Shown here: piece after piece, positions 26,590 to 34,523 of the stretch
Numbering within the stretch: the first letter of the stretch is position 1
Layout of the letters: each line of letters opens with the position of its first letter
Origin: an uncultured bacterium
GTDB taxonomy: Bacteria; Bacillota; Clostridia; Christensenellales; UBA1242
NCBI GenBank assembly: GCA_949474265.1
Contig: CASXBC010000008.1
Span: 1-41,299, forward strand
Direction: 5' to 3'
DNA: 41,299 nucleotides
The notes under the pieces: model-generated
What the model was told of the DNA's origin: nothing
The model's input: the letters and a program-made list of their open reading frames with translations, nothing else
Databases searched by the model: none
Translations under genes and position numbers: made by a program

Positions 26590-28914
26590 ATGAACGAGAA
26601 AAAACAAGGGGGATTTAAGATAACTTGGGTGATTGTTGCTTTGATTGCGGCACTTCTTCTTTGTCTTCTTTTTATTGATTTTGGAAGCCATGGTCAAAAA
26701 CTTACTCAAGACCAAGTTGAAAGTGTTGTAGTTGGTGAGTTTAAAGATAACAAGGGCAATGCGGTGCCAAAGGCTGCTTTCATTATGTTTAAAGAAGGAA
26801 AAGGCTACATCATTCTTGAAGGCTCAGAATATGACATCAATCAAGCTTCAAGTTATTCAGATTTCTATTTTGAATATGATGTGGGCGACAAACTTTGGAT
26901 TGATTATCTTAGGGAACTTTGTCGTGGCACAGATGAAAAGCCAAACTCAGTAAGTTGGGCTTATGCAAGAGCTGGTGTTAGTTTTTGGGATATATTAGTT
27001 CCTATCCTTTATGTCGGTTTTGCAATCTTTGTATTCTGGATGCTTTGGAAGATGCTTGCTGGGGCAAACAAAGGTGCTATGCAGTTTGGAAAAACAAAAG
27101 TTAAGTCTTACACAATGACTAAAGTTAGATTTTCTGATATTGCTGGAATGGATGAAGAGAAGGCAGAACTTGCTGAAGTTGTTGAATTTTTGAGAAATCC
27201 TAAGAAATTTACTGACCTCGGTGCGAGAATCCCTAAAGGTGTGCTTCTTGTTGGTCAGCCTGGTACCGGAAAAACTCTTCTTGCTAGAGCTGTTGCTGGC
27301 GAAAGTAAGGTGCCATTTATTTCTATAAGTGGTTCGGATTTTGTGGAAATGTTTGTCGGTGTTGGTGCATCAAGAGTAAGAGATTTGTTTGACCAAGCAA
27401 AGAAGAATAAGCCATGTATTGTTTTTATTGACGAAATTGATGCTGTTGGTCGTCAAAGAGGTGCTGGTCTTGGTGGCGGAAATGATGAAAGAGAACAAAC
27501 CTTAAACCAACTTCTTGTGGAGATGGACGGTTTTGAACCAAATGAAGGTATCATTGTTTTGGCAGCAACAAACAGAAGTGACGTTCTTGACCCAGCTCTA
27601 ATGAGACCTGGTCGTTTTGATAGACAAATTTATGTTCATATTCCGGATGTTAAGGGAAGAGAAGGTATTTTGAAAATCCATGCAAAAAACAAACCTCTTG
27701 ATGAGAGTGTTGATTTTAATGTTCTTGCAAGAATAACCACAGGTTTTACAGGTGCTGATATTGAAAATATGCTTAATGAGGCTGCAATCTTGGCTGCTCG
27801 TGCTGGCAGACCTAAGATTGTTATGGAAGATATCACTGAAGGCATCAACAAAGTTATTATGGGACCTCAAAAGAAAAGCAGACTTATTACTGATAAAGAA
27901 AGAAAACTTACGGCTTATCATGAAGCTGGTCACGCAATTCTTGCTAAGAGCTTGAAAAATTGCGAAGATGTGCAAGAAGTGTCAATTATCCCTCGTGGAA
28001 ATGCTGGTGGATATACAATGAGTAGACCAGAGACTGATGACATGACAATGTCTATTGGAAAAGCTAATGACACAATTGTTATGAGTATGGGTGGAAGAGT
28101 TGCTGAAGAACTTGTGCTTAAAGAAATTACAAGCGGAGCATCTTCAGATATGCAACATGCAACCAAAATTGCACATGCTATGGTTTATGATTGGGGTATG
28201 AGCAAAAAAATTGGTTTCCTTTCACTTGGCAGTTCTTCTCAGGTGTTTATTGGAAGAGATTATCAAACTAAAAATGATTTCTCTGAAAAACTTGCCAGCA
28301 TTGCAGATGAAGAAATTATGGCAATTTTGAACAGTAACTATAAACGTGCAAAGGACATTTTGACTGAAAAAATAAATATTTTGCATGAAATGGCAAAACT
28401 TCTTCTTGCTAGAGAGACTATTTACAAAGAAGAAGTTGACATGATTATGGCTGGAAAAAAGACTGAGGAGATTATCAAAACTCTTGAGGCAAGAGAAAAA
28501 GCTCAGAAAGAAAAAGAGGAAAAGCTTAGAGCTGAAAGAGAGAGAAATGAGAAACTTCAAGGCTTTGAAAGAAAAATTGCTGAAGGCGAAAATCTTTTTA
28601 AACTTGGTGTTATCACACAGGCTGACCTTGAAAATTTGAAAAAAGAATATGAAAGTTTTAAAAATTCTTTAACAGCTCAAAAGGATAATAGCAAAAAAGC
28701 TGAGACTGTTGAAGTTGTTATGGAAAAGAAACCTGTTAAAACAACAGAGAAAAAAGTTTCAAATGATGGAAAAGTAGAAGGAGAAGAAAAACCTAAAAAG
28801 ACAACTTCTACAAGGAAAACTCCTGCAAAGAAAGTGACTGATGAAACAAAGAATGAAGTAAATTCAACTCAAAAGAAAAAAACAGATAAAAATGACAATG
28901 AGGGAAATAGCTAA
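26590..28914 (+). CDS. ftsH: ATP-dependent zinc metalloprotease FtsH
   Basis: A 774-residue membrane AAA+ protease. Helix 1 (about 11-29), an outside domain and helix 2 (about 132-155) precede the AAA module, with Walker A GQPGTGKT at about 222-229, Walker [10 protein letters not shown] and the SRH region. The protease site is HEAGH (His444, Glu445, His448) with the third ligand Asp in [10 protein letters not shown]. It degrades unneeded membrane and short-lived cytoplasmic proteins. The C-terminus is about 110-130 residues longer than usual: a charged coiled coil (about 635-700) then a Lys/Thr-rich tail. AAGGAG SD. The stop overlaps the next ATG by one base. Confidence 0.96.
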   Translation: MNEKKQGGFKITWVIVALIAALLLCLLFIDFGSHGQKLTQDQVESVVVGEFKDNKGNAVPKAAFIMFKEGKGYIILEGSEYDINQASSYSDFYFEYDVGDKLWIDYLRELCRGTDEKPNSVSWAYARAGVSFWDILVPILYVGFAIFVFWMLWKMLAGANKGAMQFGKTKVKSYTMTKVRFSDIAGMDEEKAELAEVVEFLRNPKKFTDLGARIPKGVLLVGQPGTGKTLLARAVAGESKVPFISISGSDFVEMFVGVGASRVRDLFDQAKKNKPCIVFIDEIDAVGRQRGAGLGGGNDEREQTLNQLLVEMDGFEPNEGIIVLAATNRSDVLDPALMRPGRFDRQIYVHIPDVKGREGILKIHAKNKPLDESVDFNVLARITTGFTGADIENMLNEAAILAARAGRPKIVMEDITEGINKVIMGPQKKSRLITDKERKLTAYHEAGHAILAKSLKNCEDVQEVSIIPRGNAGGYTMSRPETDDMTMSIGKANDTIVMSMGGRVAEELVLKEITSGASSDMQHATKIAHAMVYDWGMSKKIGFLSLGSSSQVFIGRDYQTKNDFSEKLASIADEEIMAILNSNYKRAKDILTEKINILHEMAKLLLARETIYKEEVDMIMAGKKTEEIIKTLEAREKAQKEKEEKLRAERERNEKLQGFERKIAEGENLFKLGVITQADLENLKKEYESFKNSLTAQKDNSKKAETVEVVMEKKPVKTTEKKVSNDGKVEGEEKPKKTTSTRKTPAKKVTDETKNEVNSTQKKKTDKNDNEGNS

Positions 28915-29780
28915 TGGAAGAAAAAGAAGTGCAAGGACAAGTTGAACCTGCAATAGAAGAGGTTGAGACTTCTGAAACTGATGCTGTTAAAGAGAGTGTT
29001 AAAGCTGAAGAAGTTTCGACTGTGGAGCAGGTAGAGGCTGAAAAACAGGTTGAGAAAAAGAAGGAAAAGGTAAAAAAAGTTAAACAAGAAAAACCTCAAG
29101 AATCTTACGAGGGGCTTTCTGATGAAGAAATTTATACCAAAATGCAGACAGAACAACTTGTTGAAAGAAAAAGAAAGAAAAAGATTATTACTGCAGTAGC
29201 TATGGGTGTTGCATTTGTGTTGGCGTTTGTAATAATAATTTTGGCAACTGTGCCAATAAGTTTGAAGCCAAATTGCATTGATAATAGTTATTCAGAAGTT
29301 AGATTGTATAATGGTACAAACATTGACAATGCAGTGGCATCATTTGATAGAGAAGATGAGAGATTTGGAAAATTTAAAAAGACATTGGATAAGTCTTTTG
29401 CACAATCTGCACTTTCTGGTCTTTTTAGTGGTGCTATGTTTGCTTATGACATTGAAGAAAATCATCAAACTTTCAGTGGGGCAATGGATGAACTTACTAA
29501 AAACAACACCTATTTTGTTAGATTAACTTATCAAAATGAAAGAAAGGTGACAAAGAAAAGCGGTAAAGTTTATTATTCTGACAGATATGCAAGCAGAAAT
29601 TGGTCATTTTCATTTACTGATGCTTATGTAACAGTAAATACTGATGCAGGCTTTAGAAATACAAAGATTTATATCCCTGTGGTTTATCCAAGTGATGAAG
29701 ATGAATTGTATGCTATTGTGATTACTGTAAAGGCAAACACAAACAGAATCCGTGAAGCTTGGAGTGATTTTGTTCGTTAA
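28914..29780 (+). CDS. FtsH-coupled membrane protein with charged cytoplasmic tail
   Basis: A 288-residue protein: an acidic cytoplasmic segment (about 1-45, Glu-rich), a Lys-rich segment (about 43-85), one membrane helix (about 89-111), and an outside domain of about 175 residues with Tyr-rich beta strands. I do not recognise a family. The start overlaps the ftsH stop (TAATG), with GAGGG upstream, so synthesis is probably coupled to FtsH. A role as FtsH partner or substrate is inference. Confidence 0.75.
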   Translation: MEEKEVQGQVEPAIEEVETSETDAVKESVKAEEVSTVEQVEAEKQVEKKKEKVKKVKQEKPQESYEGLSDEEIYTKMQTEQLVERKRKKKIITAVAMGVAFVLAFVIIILATVPISLKPNCIDNSYSEVRLYNGTNIDNAVASFDREDERFGKFKKTLDKSFAQSALSGLFSGAMFAYDIEENHQTFSGAMDELTKNNTYFVRLTYQNERKVTKKSGKVYYSDRYASRNWSFSFTDAYVTVNTDAGFRNTKIYIPVVYPSDEDELYAIVITVKANTNRIREAWSDFVR

Positions 29781-29788
29781 TGATTTTG

Positions 29789-29817
29789 AAAAGCAAGTTT
29801 AATACCTTGCTTTTTTT
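29789..29817 (+). terminator. Terminator of the ftsH operon
   Basis: AAAGCAAG/CTTGCTTT hairpin with an 8-base loop and T7. Confidence 0.9.
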
Positions 29818-29867
29818 ATTTTTGTTAAAAGAAATAAGAGATTTTTGTGAAAATTGTTGAAAATATG

Positions 29868-29897
29868 TTGACAAAGCTTTTGTTTGTGTTGTATAAT
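29868..29897 (+). promoter_or_regulatory. Promoter of rplJL
   Basis: TTGACA, spacer 18, TATAAT. Confidence 0.9.
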
Positions 29898-29904
29898 AAG
29901 CGAG

Positions 29905-30030
29905 TAAATAAAGAGTCTTCCGAAGACCGTAAGTGCCTTAGGGCGTAAACAGATTGCTGTGCTTACCGAGGAAAAGTTGAGTATTGAGTTTTTATCTCTA
30001 TAACTTTTCCGTGGTTATAGAGATTTTTTA
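29905..30030 (+). promoter_or_regulatory. Ribosomal protein L10 leader with attenuator
   Basis: The sequence between promoter and rplJ carries the L10 leader layout: a G+C-richer region with CCGTAAGTGC...GTGCTTACCGAGG that can form the L10-binding stem. ATCTCTATAAC/GTTATAGAGAT then forms a terminator with T6. GGAAAAGTT (29970-29978) can pair instead with AACTTTTCC (30002-30010), giving an antiterminator. In the known mechanism, L10(L12)4 binding to the leader stops transcription when ribosomal stalk proteins are in excess. Confidence 0.85.
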
Positions 30031-30074
30031 TTTCAAAAGAAACACAAAAATTAAATTAAAAGGAGGGATAGAAA

Positions 30075-30590
30075 ATGAGTGCTAATTTAGAGGCTAAAAA
30101 ACTTGTTGTTGAAGAAATTAAAGAAAAATTCTCCAAAGCAAAAACATTGGCTTTTGTTGACTACCGTGGACTCACAGTTGCTGAAGATACAGCACTTCGT
30201 AAGAAGTTTCGTGAAAGCGGATGTGAATATAAAGTTTACAAAAATCGCTTGATGTTGAAAGCACTTTCTGACCTTGGTATTGAGTGCCCAGCAAACTTTT
30301 TGGAAGGCACTACTGCCGTTGCTATTGGTTATCATGATGAAGTTGCACCAGCAAAGATTGTTTGCAACTGTGCAAAAGAAACCAAGAAAATGGTTATCAA
30401 ATTTGGAATTTTAAACGGTGCACGCGTTGATGCGAAGAATATTGAAGCGCTTGCAACACTTCCATCAAAGGAAGAGCTTATTGCAAAGCTTCTTGGAACT
30501 TTGAACAACACTGCTTCAAGTTTGTGCAGAGTTCTCTCAGCCCCAGCAAGAGGGTTGGCTGTTGCTTTGAATGCGATTGCAACAAAATAA
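30075..30590 (+). CDS. rplJ: Ribosomal protein L10 (uL10)
   Basis: 171 residues, normal length. The N-terminal rRNA-binding domain shows FVDYRGLTVAEDTALRKKFRE and the C-terminal helix that binds L7/L12 dimers is present. It forms the base of the ribosomal stalk. AGGAGGG precedes the ATG. Expression is probably controlled by its own leader. Confidence 0.97.
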   Translation: MSANLEAKKLVVEEIKEKFSKAKTLAFVDYRGLTVAEDTALRKKFRESGCEYKVYKNRLMLKALSDLGIECPANFLEGTTAVAIGYHDEVAPAKIVCNCAKETKKMVIKFGILNGARVDAKNIEALATLPSKEELIAKLLGTLNNTASSLCRVLSAPARGLAVALNAIATK

Positions 30591-30656
30591 ATTTAAAAAT
30601 CGCATAATTAAAAAAATACAAATTAACGTTAAAAACGTAAAAAGGAGACAAATAAA

Positions 30657-31034
30657 ATGGCTATAAATGAAATTGTTGAAGAAATTAAAAAATTGACTAT
30701 TGTTGAAGTTTCAGAACTTGTAAAAGCTCTTGAAGAAGAATTTGGCGTTAGCGCTGCTGCTCCTGTTGCAGTTGCTGCTGCTCCAGCTGCTGGTGCTGCT
30801 GCTCCAGCTGCAGCTGAAGAAAAGAGCGAATTTAACCTTTTCTTGAAAGAAACAGGTGCAAACAAAATTGCTGTTATCAAAGTAGTTAGAGAAGTTACAG
30901 GTCTTGGACTTTCAGAAGCTAAAGCAGTTGTTGATGGCGCACCAAAAATGGTTAAAGAAAACGTTGCTGCTGCTCAAGCTAAAGAATTTGAAGCTAAATT
31001 TAAAGAAGCTGGCGCTGTTGTTGAATTACAATAA
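30657..31034 (+). CDS. rplL: Ribosomal protein L7/L12 (bL12)
   Basis: 125 residues: an N-terminal dimerisation domain ([19 protein letters not shown]), an Ala/Pro-rich hinge (about 36-58), and the C-terminal factor-binding domain with [20 protein letters not shown] and KAVVDGAPK. It recruits translation GTPases to the ribosome. AAGGAGA SD. Co-transcribed with rplJ. Confidence 0.98.
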   Translation: MAINEIVEEIKKLTIVEVSELVKALEEEFGVSAAAPVAVAAAPAAGAAAPAAAEEKSEFNLFLKETGANKIAVIKVVREVTGLGLSEAKAVVDGAPKMVKENVAAAQAKEFEAKFKEAGAVVELQ

Positions 31035-31066
31035 TTTAAAAATATGTTAATTTAATTTTGTGTTTC

Positions 31067-31099
31067 AAAAAAATACATCCGTTGTAGGATGTATTTTTT
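31067..31099 (+). terminator. Terminator of rplJL
   Basis: AAAAATACATCC/GGATGTATTTTT with a 6-base loop. It could also stop minus-strand transcripts. Confidence 0.92.
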
Positions 31100-31148
31100 A
31101 TTAAAATATTATTGTTATTTTTATATAACTTGATTTATTAATTTAGGG

Positions 31149-31715
31149 CTAATTAATGCAAAATCTTTCTAGGTTTTCTTGTTTTATTATATATTCAGCA
31201 TTGCTAATTAAATTTTGAAAATTCTGTTGCCTTAAATTGAAAGTTTTACATTTTAATGCCTTAGGTTTTAGTAAACCATCTAAATTTTCTATATCAGTAA
31301 TTACATAGTTGAACAATTTATAGAGGGTGTAAACTTTTGTTGATTTAGAGTATTTTAATTCATAAACGATAAAATTGTCTAGTTTATCTAATTTGATTTC
31401 GTCATTGCAAACCAGCTCTTTAAATCTGTTTTTGGCCAAGGATACTTTATTTTCTAAATTGATATTAAGAAGCTTGTTGCATTCATTAATCAATTGCTTG
31501 TAAGTTGATGTAGTGCTTTTTTTGAAAATTGGTGTTTTGTTGATATCATCATAAAAAGGATACCAAGAGTTCCAAATAGGGTTGTAATCATAGCAAATTA
31601 AATGTGGGTTTTTATCAATATTGACAATAGCATAAAAGTTTATTGCCATATCAAATCTTTCAACTTTAATTTCTGTTGGAAGGGGTTGGTTGTGATGTTG
31701 CGTTGTGATAATCAT
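31149..31715 (-). CDS. Hypothetical protein in a nucleoside hydrolase operon
   Basis: 188 residues, cytoplasmic, no membrane segment. It has an aromatic-rich N-terminal half with DYNPIWNSWYPFYDD near residues 43-57 and then a Lys/Asn-rich helical half. The aromatic segment is faintly reminiscent of degenerate NUDIX-like domains, but no NUDIX box is present, so I leave it unassigned. AGAGG lies 6 bases before the ATG on the minus strand. It starts 10 bases after the nucleoside hydrolase stop, so they share a transcript. Confidence 0.65.
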   Translation of the reverse strand: MIITTQHHNQPLPTEIKVERFDMAINFYAIVNIDKNPHLICYDYNPIWNSWYPFYDDINKTPIFKKSTTSTYKQLINECNKLLNINLENKVSLAKNRFKELVCNDEIKLDKLDNFIVYELKYSKSTKVYTLYKLFNYVITDIENLDGLLKPKALKCKTFNLRQQNFQNLISNAEYIIKQENLERFCIN

Positions 31716-31725
31716 GATTTGCCTC

Positions 31726-32667
31726 TTAGATTATTCCATTTTCTTTGAGTTGGTTTTCCAAGATGTCAAAAAGGTCATATTTAAACATGTCAATATTGAA
31801 ATCAAGACAAATAGTTGCATTTGGTTTGTCTCCATAATTTGTATCAACATAGCCAAAATCTGAAGTTTCATCTTTGAAATATTTTAATTGAACAAATCCT
31901 TTTTCAAATTTGAAGAACTCTGGGTGAGTGAGATAATAAACTGCACAAGCATCATGCACGGCAGCTCCTGAATCGCCAACATGGAAATCTCTGTATCCGT
32001 CAAACATCTTTCCGAATATTTTTCCAATCTTATTGGCTTTTCTGAAACGTTTAATTTCTGCATGGTCAAGGAAGGAATAATGACCAAAATCAGAAGGAAC
32101 CATTACAAGTTTGACACCGCTTTTGAAAACTATTTCAGCTGCTTCTGGGTCATAACCAACATTAAAAAATTTGTAAGGTTTTCCATAGATTTTTTCTTTT
32201 GTGCCAGATTCAAAGATAATCTCTTTTATCATCTTTTTGCTGTCTGGGTGATTTATAAGCAGTTTTGCTATATTTGTCATAGGTCCAATAGAAAGGATGG
32301 ATGTTTTTTCTTTGCTTGCTCTCAAAACTTCATACATTGCGTCACAGGCTTCAAGTTGAACTGCTTTGTGTTTAAGTTTATTTTTGTTGTATGTGAATTT
32401 TCCTAAACCGCTTTTGCCTTGAGCTCCTATGGCATACTTTGCTGGGCGAACAAGGGGTTTGTTTGTGCCTTGAGCGACAGGGATGTCTCTTTTGAAAAGT
32501 TCTGTCAAAAAGATGGCATTTGCTGTGATGTTTTCAATTGGTCCATTTCCGCCAGCTGCAGTGATAAGTTGTATGTTGAGCTTGTCGCTGTTGAGGGCAC
32601 ACATAAGTGCAATTGCATCATCAACGCCAGGGTCAGTATCAATAATTACATTTTTTTTATCTTCCAT
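31726..32667 (-). CDS. Inosine-uridine nucleoside N-ribohydrolase family protein
   Basis: 313 residues, normal length for the family. DTDPGVDD at about residues 10-17 is the Ca and catalytic motif, followed by AGGNGPIEN, SIGPMTN, NVGYDPEAA and DACAVYYLTHPEFF. It cleaves a ribonucleoside to base and ribose; specificity is not predictable. GGAGA precedes the ATG on the minus strand. First gene of a two-gene operon. Confidence 0.94.
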   Translation of the reverse strand: MEDKKNVIIDTDPGVDDAIALMCALNSDKLNIQLITAAGGNGPIENITANAIFLTELFKRDIPVAQGTNKPLVRPAKYAIGAQGKSGLGKFTYNKNKLKHKAVQLEACDAMYEVLRASKEKTSILSIGPMTNIAKLLINHPDSKKMIKEIIFESGTKEKIYGKPYKFFNVGYDPEAAEIVFKSGVKLVMVPSDFGHYSFLDHAEIKRFRKANKIGKIFGKMFDGYRDFHVGDSGAAVHDACAVYYLTHPEFFKFEKGFVQLKYFKDETSDFGYVDTNYGDKPNATICLDFNIDMFKYDLFDILENQLKENGII

Positions 32668-32711
32668 GAAAATTTCTCCATTGTTGTTGTGTTTTTATAT
32701 TTTCAATATAT

Positions 32712-32741
32712 ATTATAACATAAAAAGATGTTTTCAGGCAA
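32712..32741 (-). promoter_or_regulatory. Promoter of the second nucleoside hydrolase operon
   Basis: On the minus strand: TTGCCT, spacer 18, TATAAT. Confidence 0.65.
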
Positions 32742-32781
32742 ATATTTTATAGGTAAGTTTGAGTAAGGTTTTATTGTGTGC

Positions 32782-32833
32782 TGTTATTGCATAACACATT
32801 GCATACTATACAATATATTGTAGTAGTATGCAA
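32782..32833. promoter_or_regulatory. Nested inverted repeats with three TTGCATA motifs (likely operator)
   Basis: TGTTAT/ATAACA with a 3-base loop lies at 32782-32796. At 32799-32833 the arms TTGCATACTA and TAGTATGCAA enclose a second palindrome, TACAATATATTGTA, separated only by one extra G. TTGCATA occurs at 32788 and 32799 (11 bases apart, one helix turn) and inverted at 32827-32833. No T run follows, so this is not a terminator. It sits between the divergent nucleoside hydrolase and spoIIA operons. Confidence 0.6.
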
Positions 32834-32960
32834 ATATAGGATTATTTTAAGCTTTTGTAAATAGAAATAAGATGATGACAAAAAAAGAGCAATTTTGACA
32901 AATGTTCTTTTTTTTATGCTTTTTTCTTATGCTATTCTTTTTTCAGCAAAAGGAGTAGTT

Positions 32961-33269
32961 ATGCAAGTAAAAAGTCGTGTTAATAAGGATGTGCTTTATG
33001 TAATGCTTTGTGGAGAATTGGATGAACATTCTGCCACTTATACGAGGATTACCTTGGATGAAATTTTTGATAAACCGAATTTCAAAAGAATTGTTATAGA
33101 CTTGTCTGAACTTGATTTTATGGATTCAACAGGTATTGGAGTTTTGATTGGGAGATACAAAAGAATGAAGAGTAAGGATAAACCAATTTATATTGCAAAC
33201 CCTTCATCTCATGCCGAAAAAATATTTAATATAACAGGGCTTTATAATCTTATGCCCAAAATTGTTTAA
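32961..33269 (+). CDS. spoIIAA: Anti-anti-sigma factor SpoIIAA
   Basis: A 102-residue STAS-domain protein. The phosphorylatable Ser56 lies in MDSTGIGVLIGRYK. Unphosphorylated SpoIIAA frees SigF from SpoIIAB in the forespore. AAAGGAG precedes the ATG at 32961, making this start better than the longer frame from 32895. First gene of the canonical three-gene operon. The region upstream has no clear SigA promoter; TTTGACA at 32894-32900 is one base from a Spo0A-box reverse complement (TTCGACA). Confidence 0.95.
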   Translation: MQVKSRVNKDVLYVMLCGELDEHSATYTRITLDEIFDKPNFKRIVIDLSELDFMDSTGIGVLIGRYKRMKSKDKPIYIANPSSHAEKIFNITGLYNLMPKIV

Positions 33270-33280
33270 GAGGAGTTTTT

Positions 33281-33727
33281 ATGAAATATTCAAATTTTAT
33301 GGAAGTTACCTTCAAGGCTATGTCTGTTAATGAAGGTTTTGCAAGAGTCTGTGTTGCATCTTTTTGTGTTCAGCTTAATCCAACGGTGGATGAAATCACT
33401 GATATAAAGACTGCAGTCTCAGAAGCGGTTACCAATTGTGTTGTTCATGCTTATCCAACTGCTGTTAAGGGGGATGTTATCTTGCGTTGTGAGCTTGAGG
33501 ATGATGTTGTCACAATAACTGTCACTGACAAAGGTGTTGGTATAAGAGATGTTGTGAAAGCAAGAGAGCCTTTTTACACCTCAAAACCTTCTTCTGAGCG
33601 TTCTGGCATGGGCTTTACGGTTATGGAAAGCTTTATGGATGAAGTGCAGGTTGTGAGCAATTCTTTTGGCACAAGTGTGAGAATGTCTAAGAAAATCTCT
33701 GAAAATGTCTCAACTGTGGCAGGTTAG
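33281..33727 (+). CDS. spoIIAB: Anti-sigma F factor and serine kinase SpoIIAB
   Basis: 148 residues, a GHKL-type ATPase. The N box is SEAVTNCVVHAY, the G1 box DKGVGI and the G2 region ERSGMGFTVM. It binds and silences SigF and phosphorylates SpoIIAA. GAGG SD 11 bases after the spoIIAA stop. Confidence 0.96.
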   Translation: MKYSNFMEVTFKAMSVNEGFARVCVASFCVQLNPTVDEITDIKTAVSEAVTNCVVHAYPTAVKGDVILRCELEDDVVTITVTDKGVGIRDVVKAREPFYTSKPSSERSGMGFTVMESFMDEVQVVSNSFGTSVRMSKKISENVSTVAG

Positions 33728-33730
33728 ACA

Positions 33731-34453
33731 ATGCTTGGGCAAGAAGAGACTCTTGAACTTATAAAAAGAGCACAGGCAGGTGAACAGCTTGCCAAAGAGA
33801 CACTTGTCAATGAAAATTCTCCTCTCATAAAGAGTGTGATAAGGTGGTTTAAAGACAAAGGTGTGGAATATGACGACCTTTATCAACTTGGCTGTATGGG
33901 GTTTTTGAAAGCAATAAATCGTTTTGATGTGACATATAATGTTAAATTTTCCACTTATGTTGTGCCAATGGTTGTGGGAGAGATTAAAAGATTTATGCGT
34001 GACGATGGGGCTGTCAAAGTTTCAAGAGCAATTAAGGGGTTAAATATAAAAATTACCAAATATTCAGATGACTTTTTTGTAAAAAATGACAGAAAGCCAT
34101 CTCTTTTGGAAATTGCACAACATTTTAAAATCAGTGAGCAAGAAGTTGTGCTTGCTATGGATTCGGCGAAGATGCCTGTCTCACTTTACACACCTTTTGA
34201 TGATGGTGAAGAGGACGGTTTGACAATAATTGACCGTTTTGATGGTGAGCAGAGTGAAGATTTTGTGGAAAAATTTGCACTTAAGGACATGATTGACGGA
34301 CTTGAAGAGCGTGATAAAAAAATCATTTTAATGAGATATTTTTACGACAAAACTCAAAGTGAGATTGCTCAACGCTTGGGGGTTTCGCAAGTGCAAGTTT
34401 CTCGTCTTGAAAACAAAATTCTGGAAAACTTAAGAAAAAAGCTTGAAGGCTGA
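33731..34453 (+). CDS. sigF: RNA polymerase sigma-F factor
   Basis: A 240-residue SigB/F/G type sigma factor. Region 2 has EYDDLYQLGCMGFLKAINRFD and FSTYVVPMVVGEIKRF; region 3 KPSLLEIAQHF; region 4 MRYFYDKTQSEIAQRLGVSQVQVSRLE. Gene order with spoIIAA and spoIIAB identifies SigF, the first forespore-specific sigma factor. It starts 3 bases after spoIIAB. Confidence 0.95.
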   Translation: MLGQEETLELIKRAQAGEQLAKETLVNENSPLIKSVIRWFKDKGVEYDDLYQLGCMGFLKAINRFDVTYNVKFSTYVVPMVVGEIKRFMRDDGAVKVSRAIKGLNIKITKYSDDFFVKNDRKPSLLEIAQHFKISEQEVVLAMDSAKMPVSLYTPFDDGEEDGLTIIDRFDGEQSEDFVEKFALKDMIDGLEERDKKIILMRYFYDKTQSEIAQRLGVSQVQVSRLENKILENLRKKLEG

Positions 34454-34485
34454 CTCAATTAAAGAGAGAAAAATGTCTATTCTTT

Positions 34486-34514
34486 TTGATTTTTTTTGAT
34501 AATTGTGTTATTAT
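34486..34514 (+). promoter_or_regulatory. Promoter giving an almost leaderless mRNA
   Basis: TTGATT, 17-base spacer, TATTAT preceded by TGT (extended -10). The expected transcript start, about 34521, is 3 bases before the ATG. Confidence 0.55.
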
Positions 34515-34523
34515 ATAACTATT

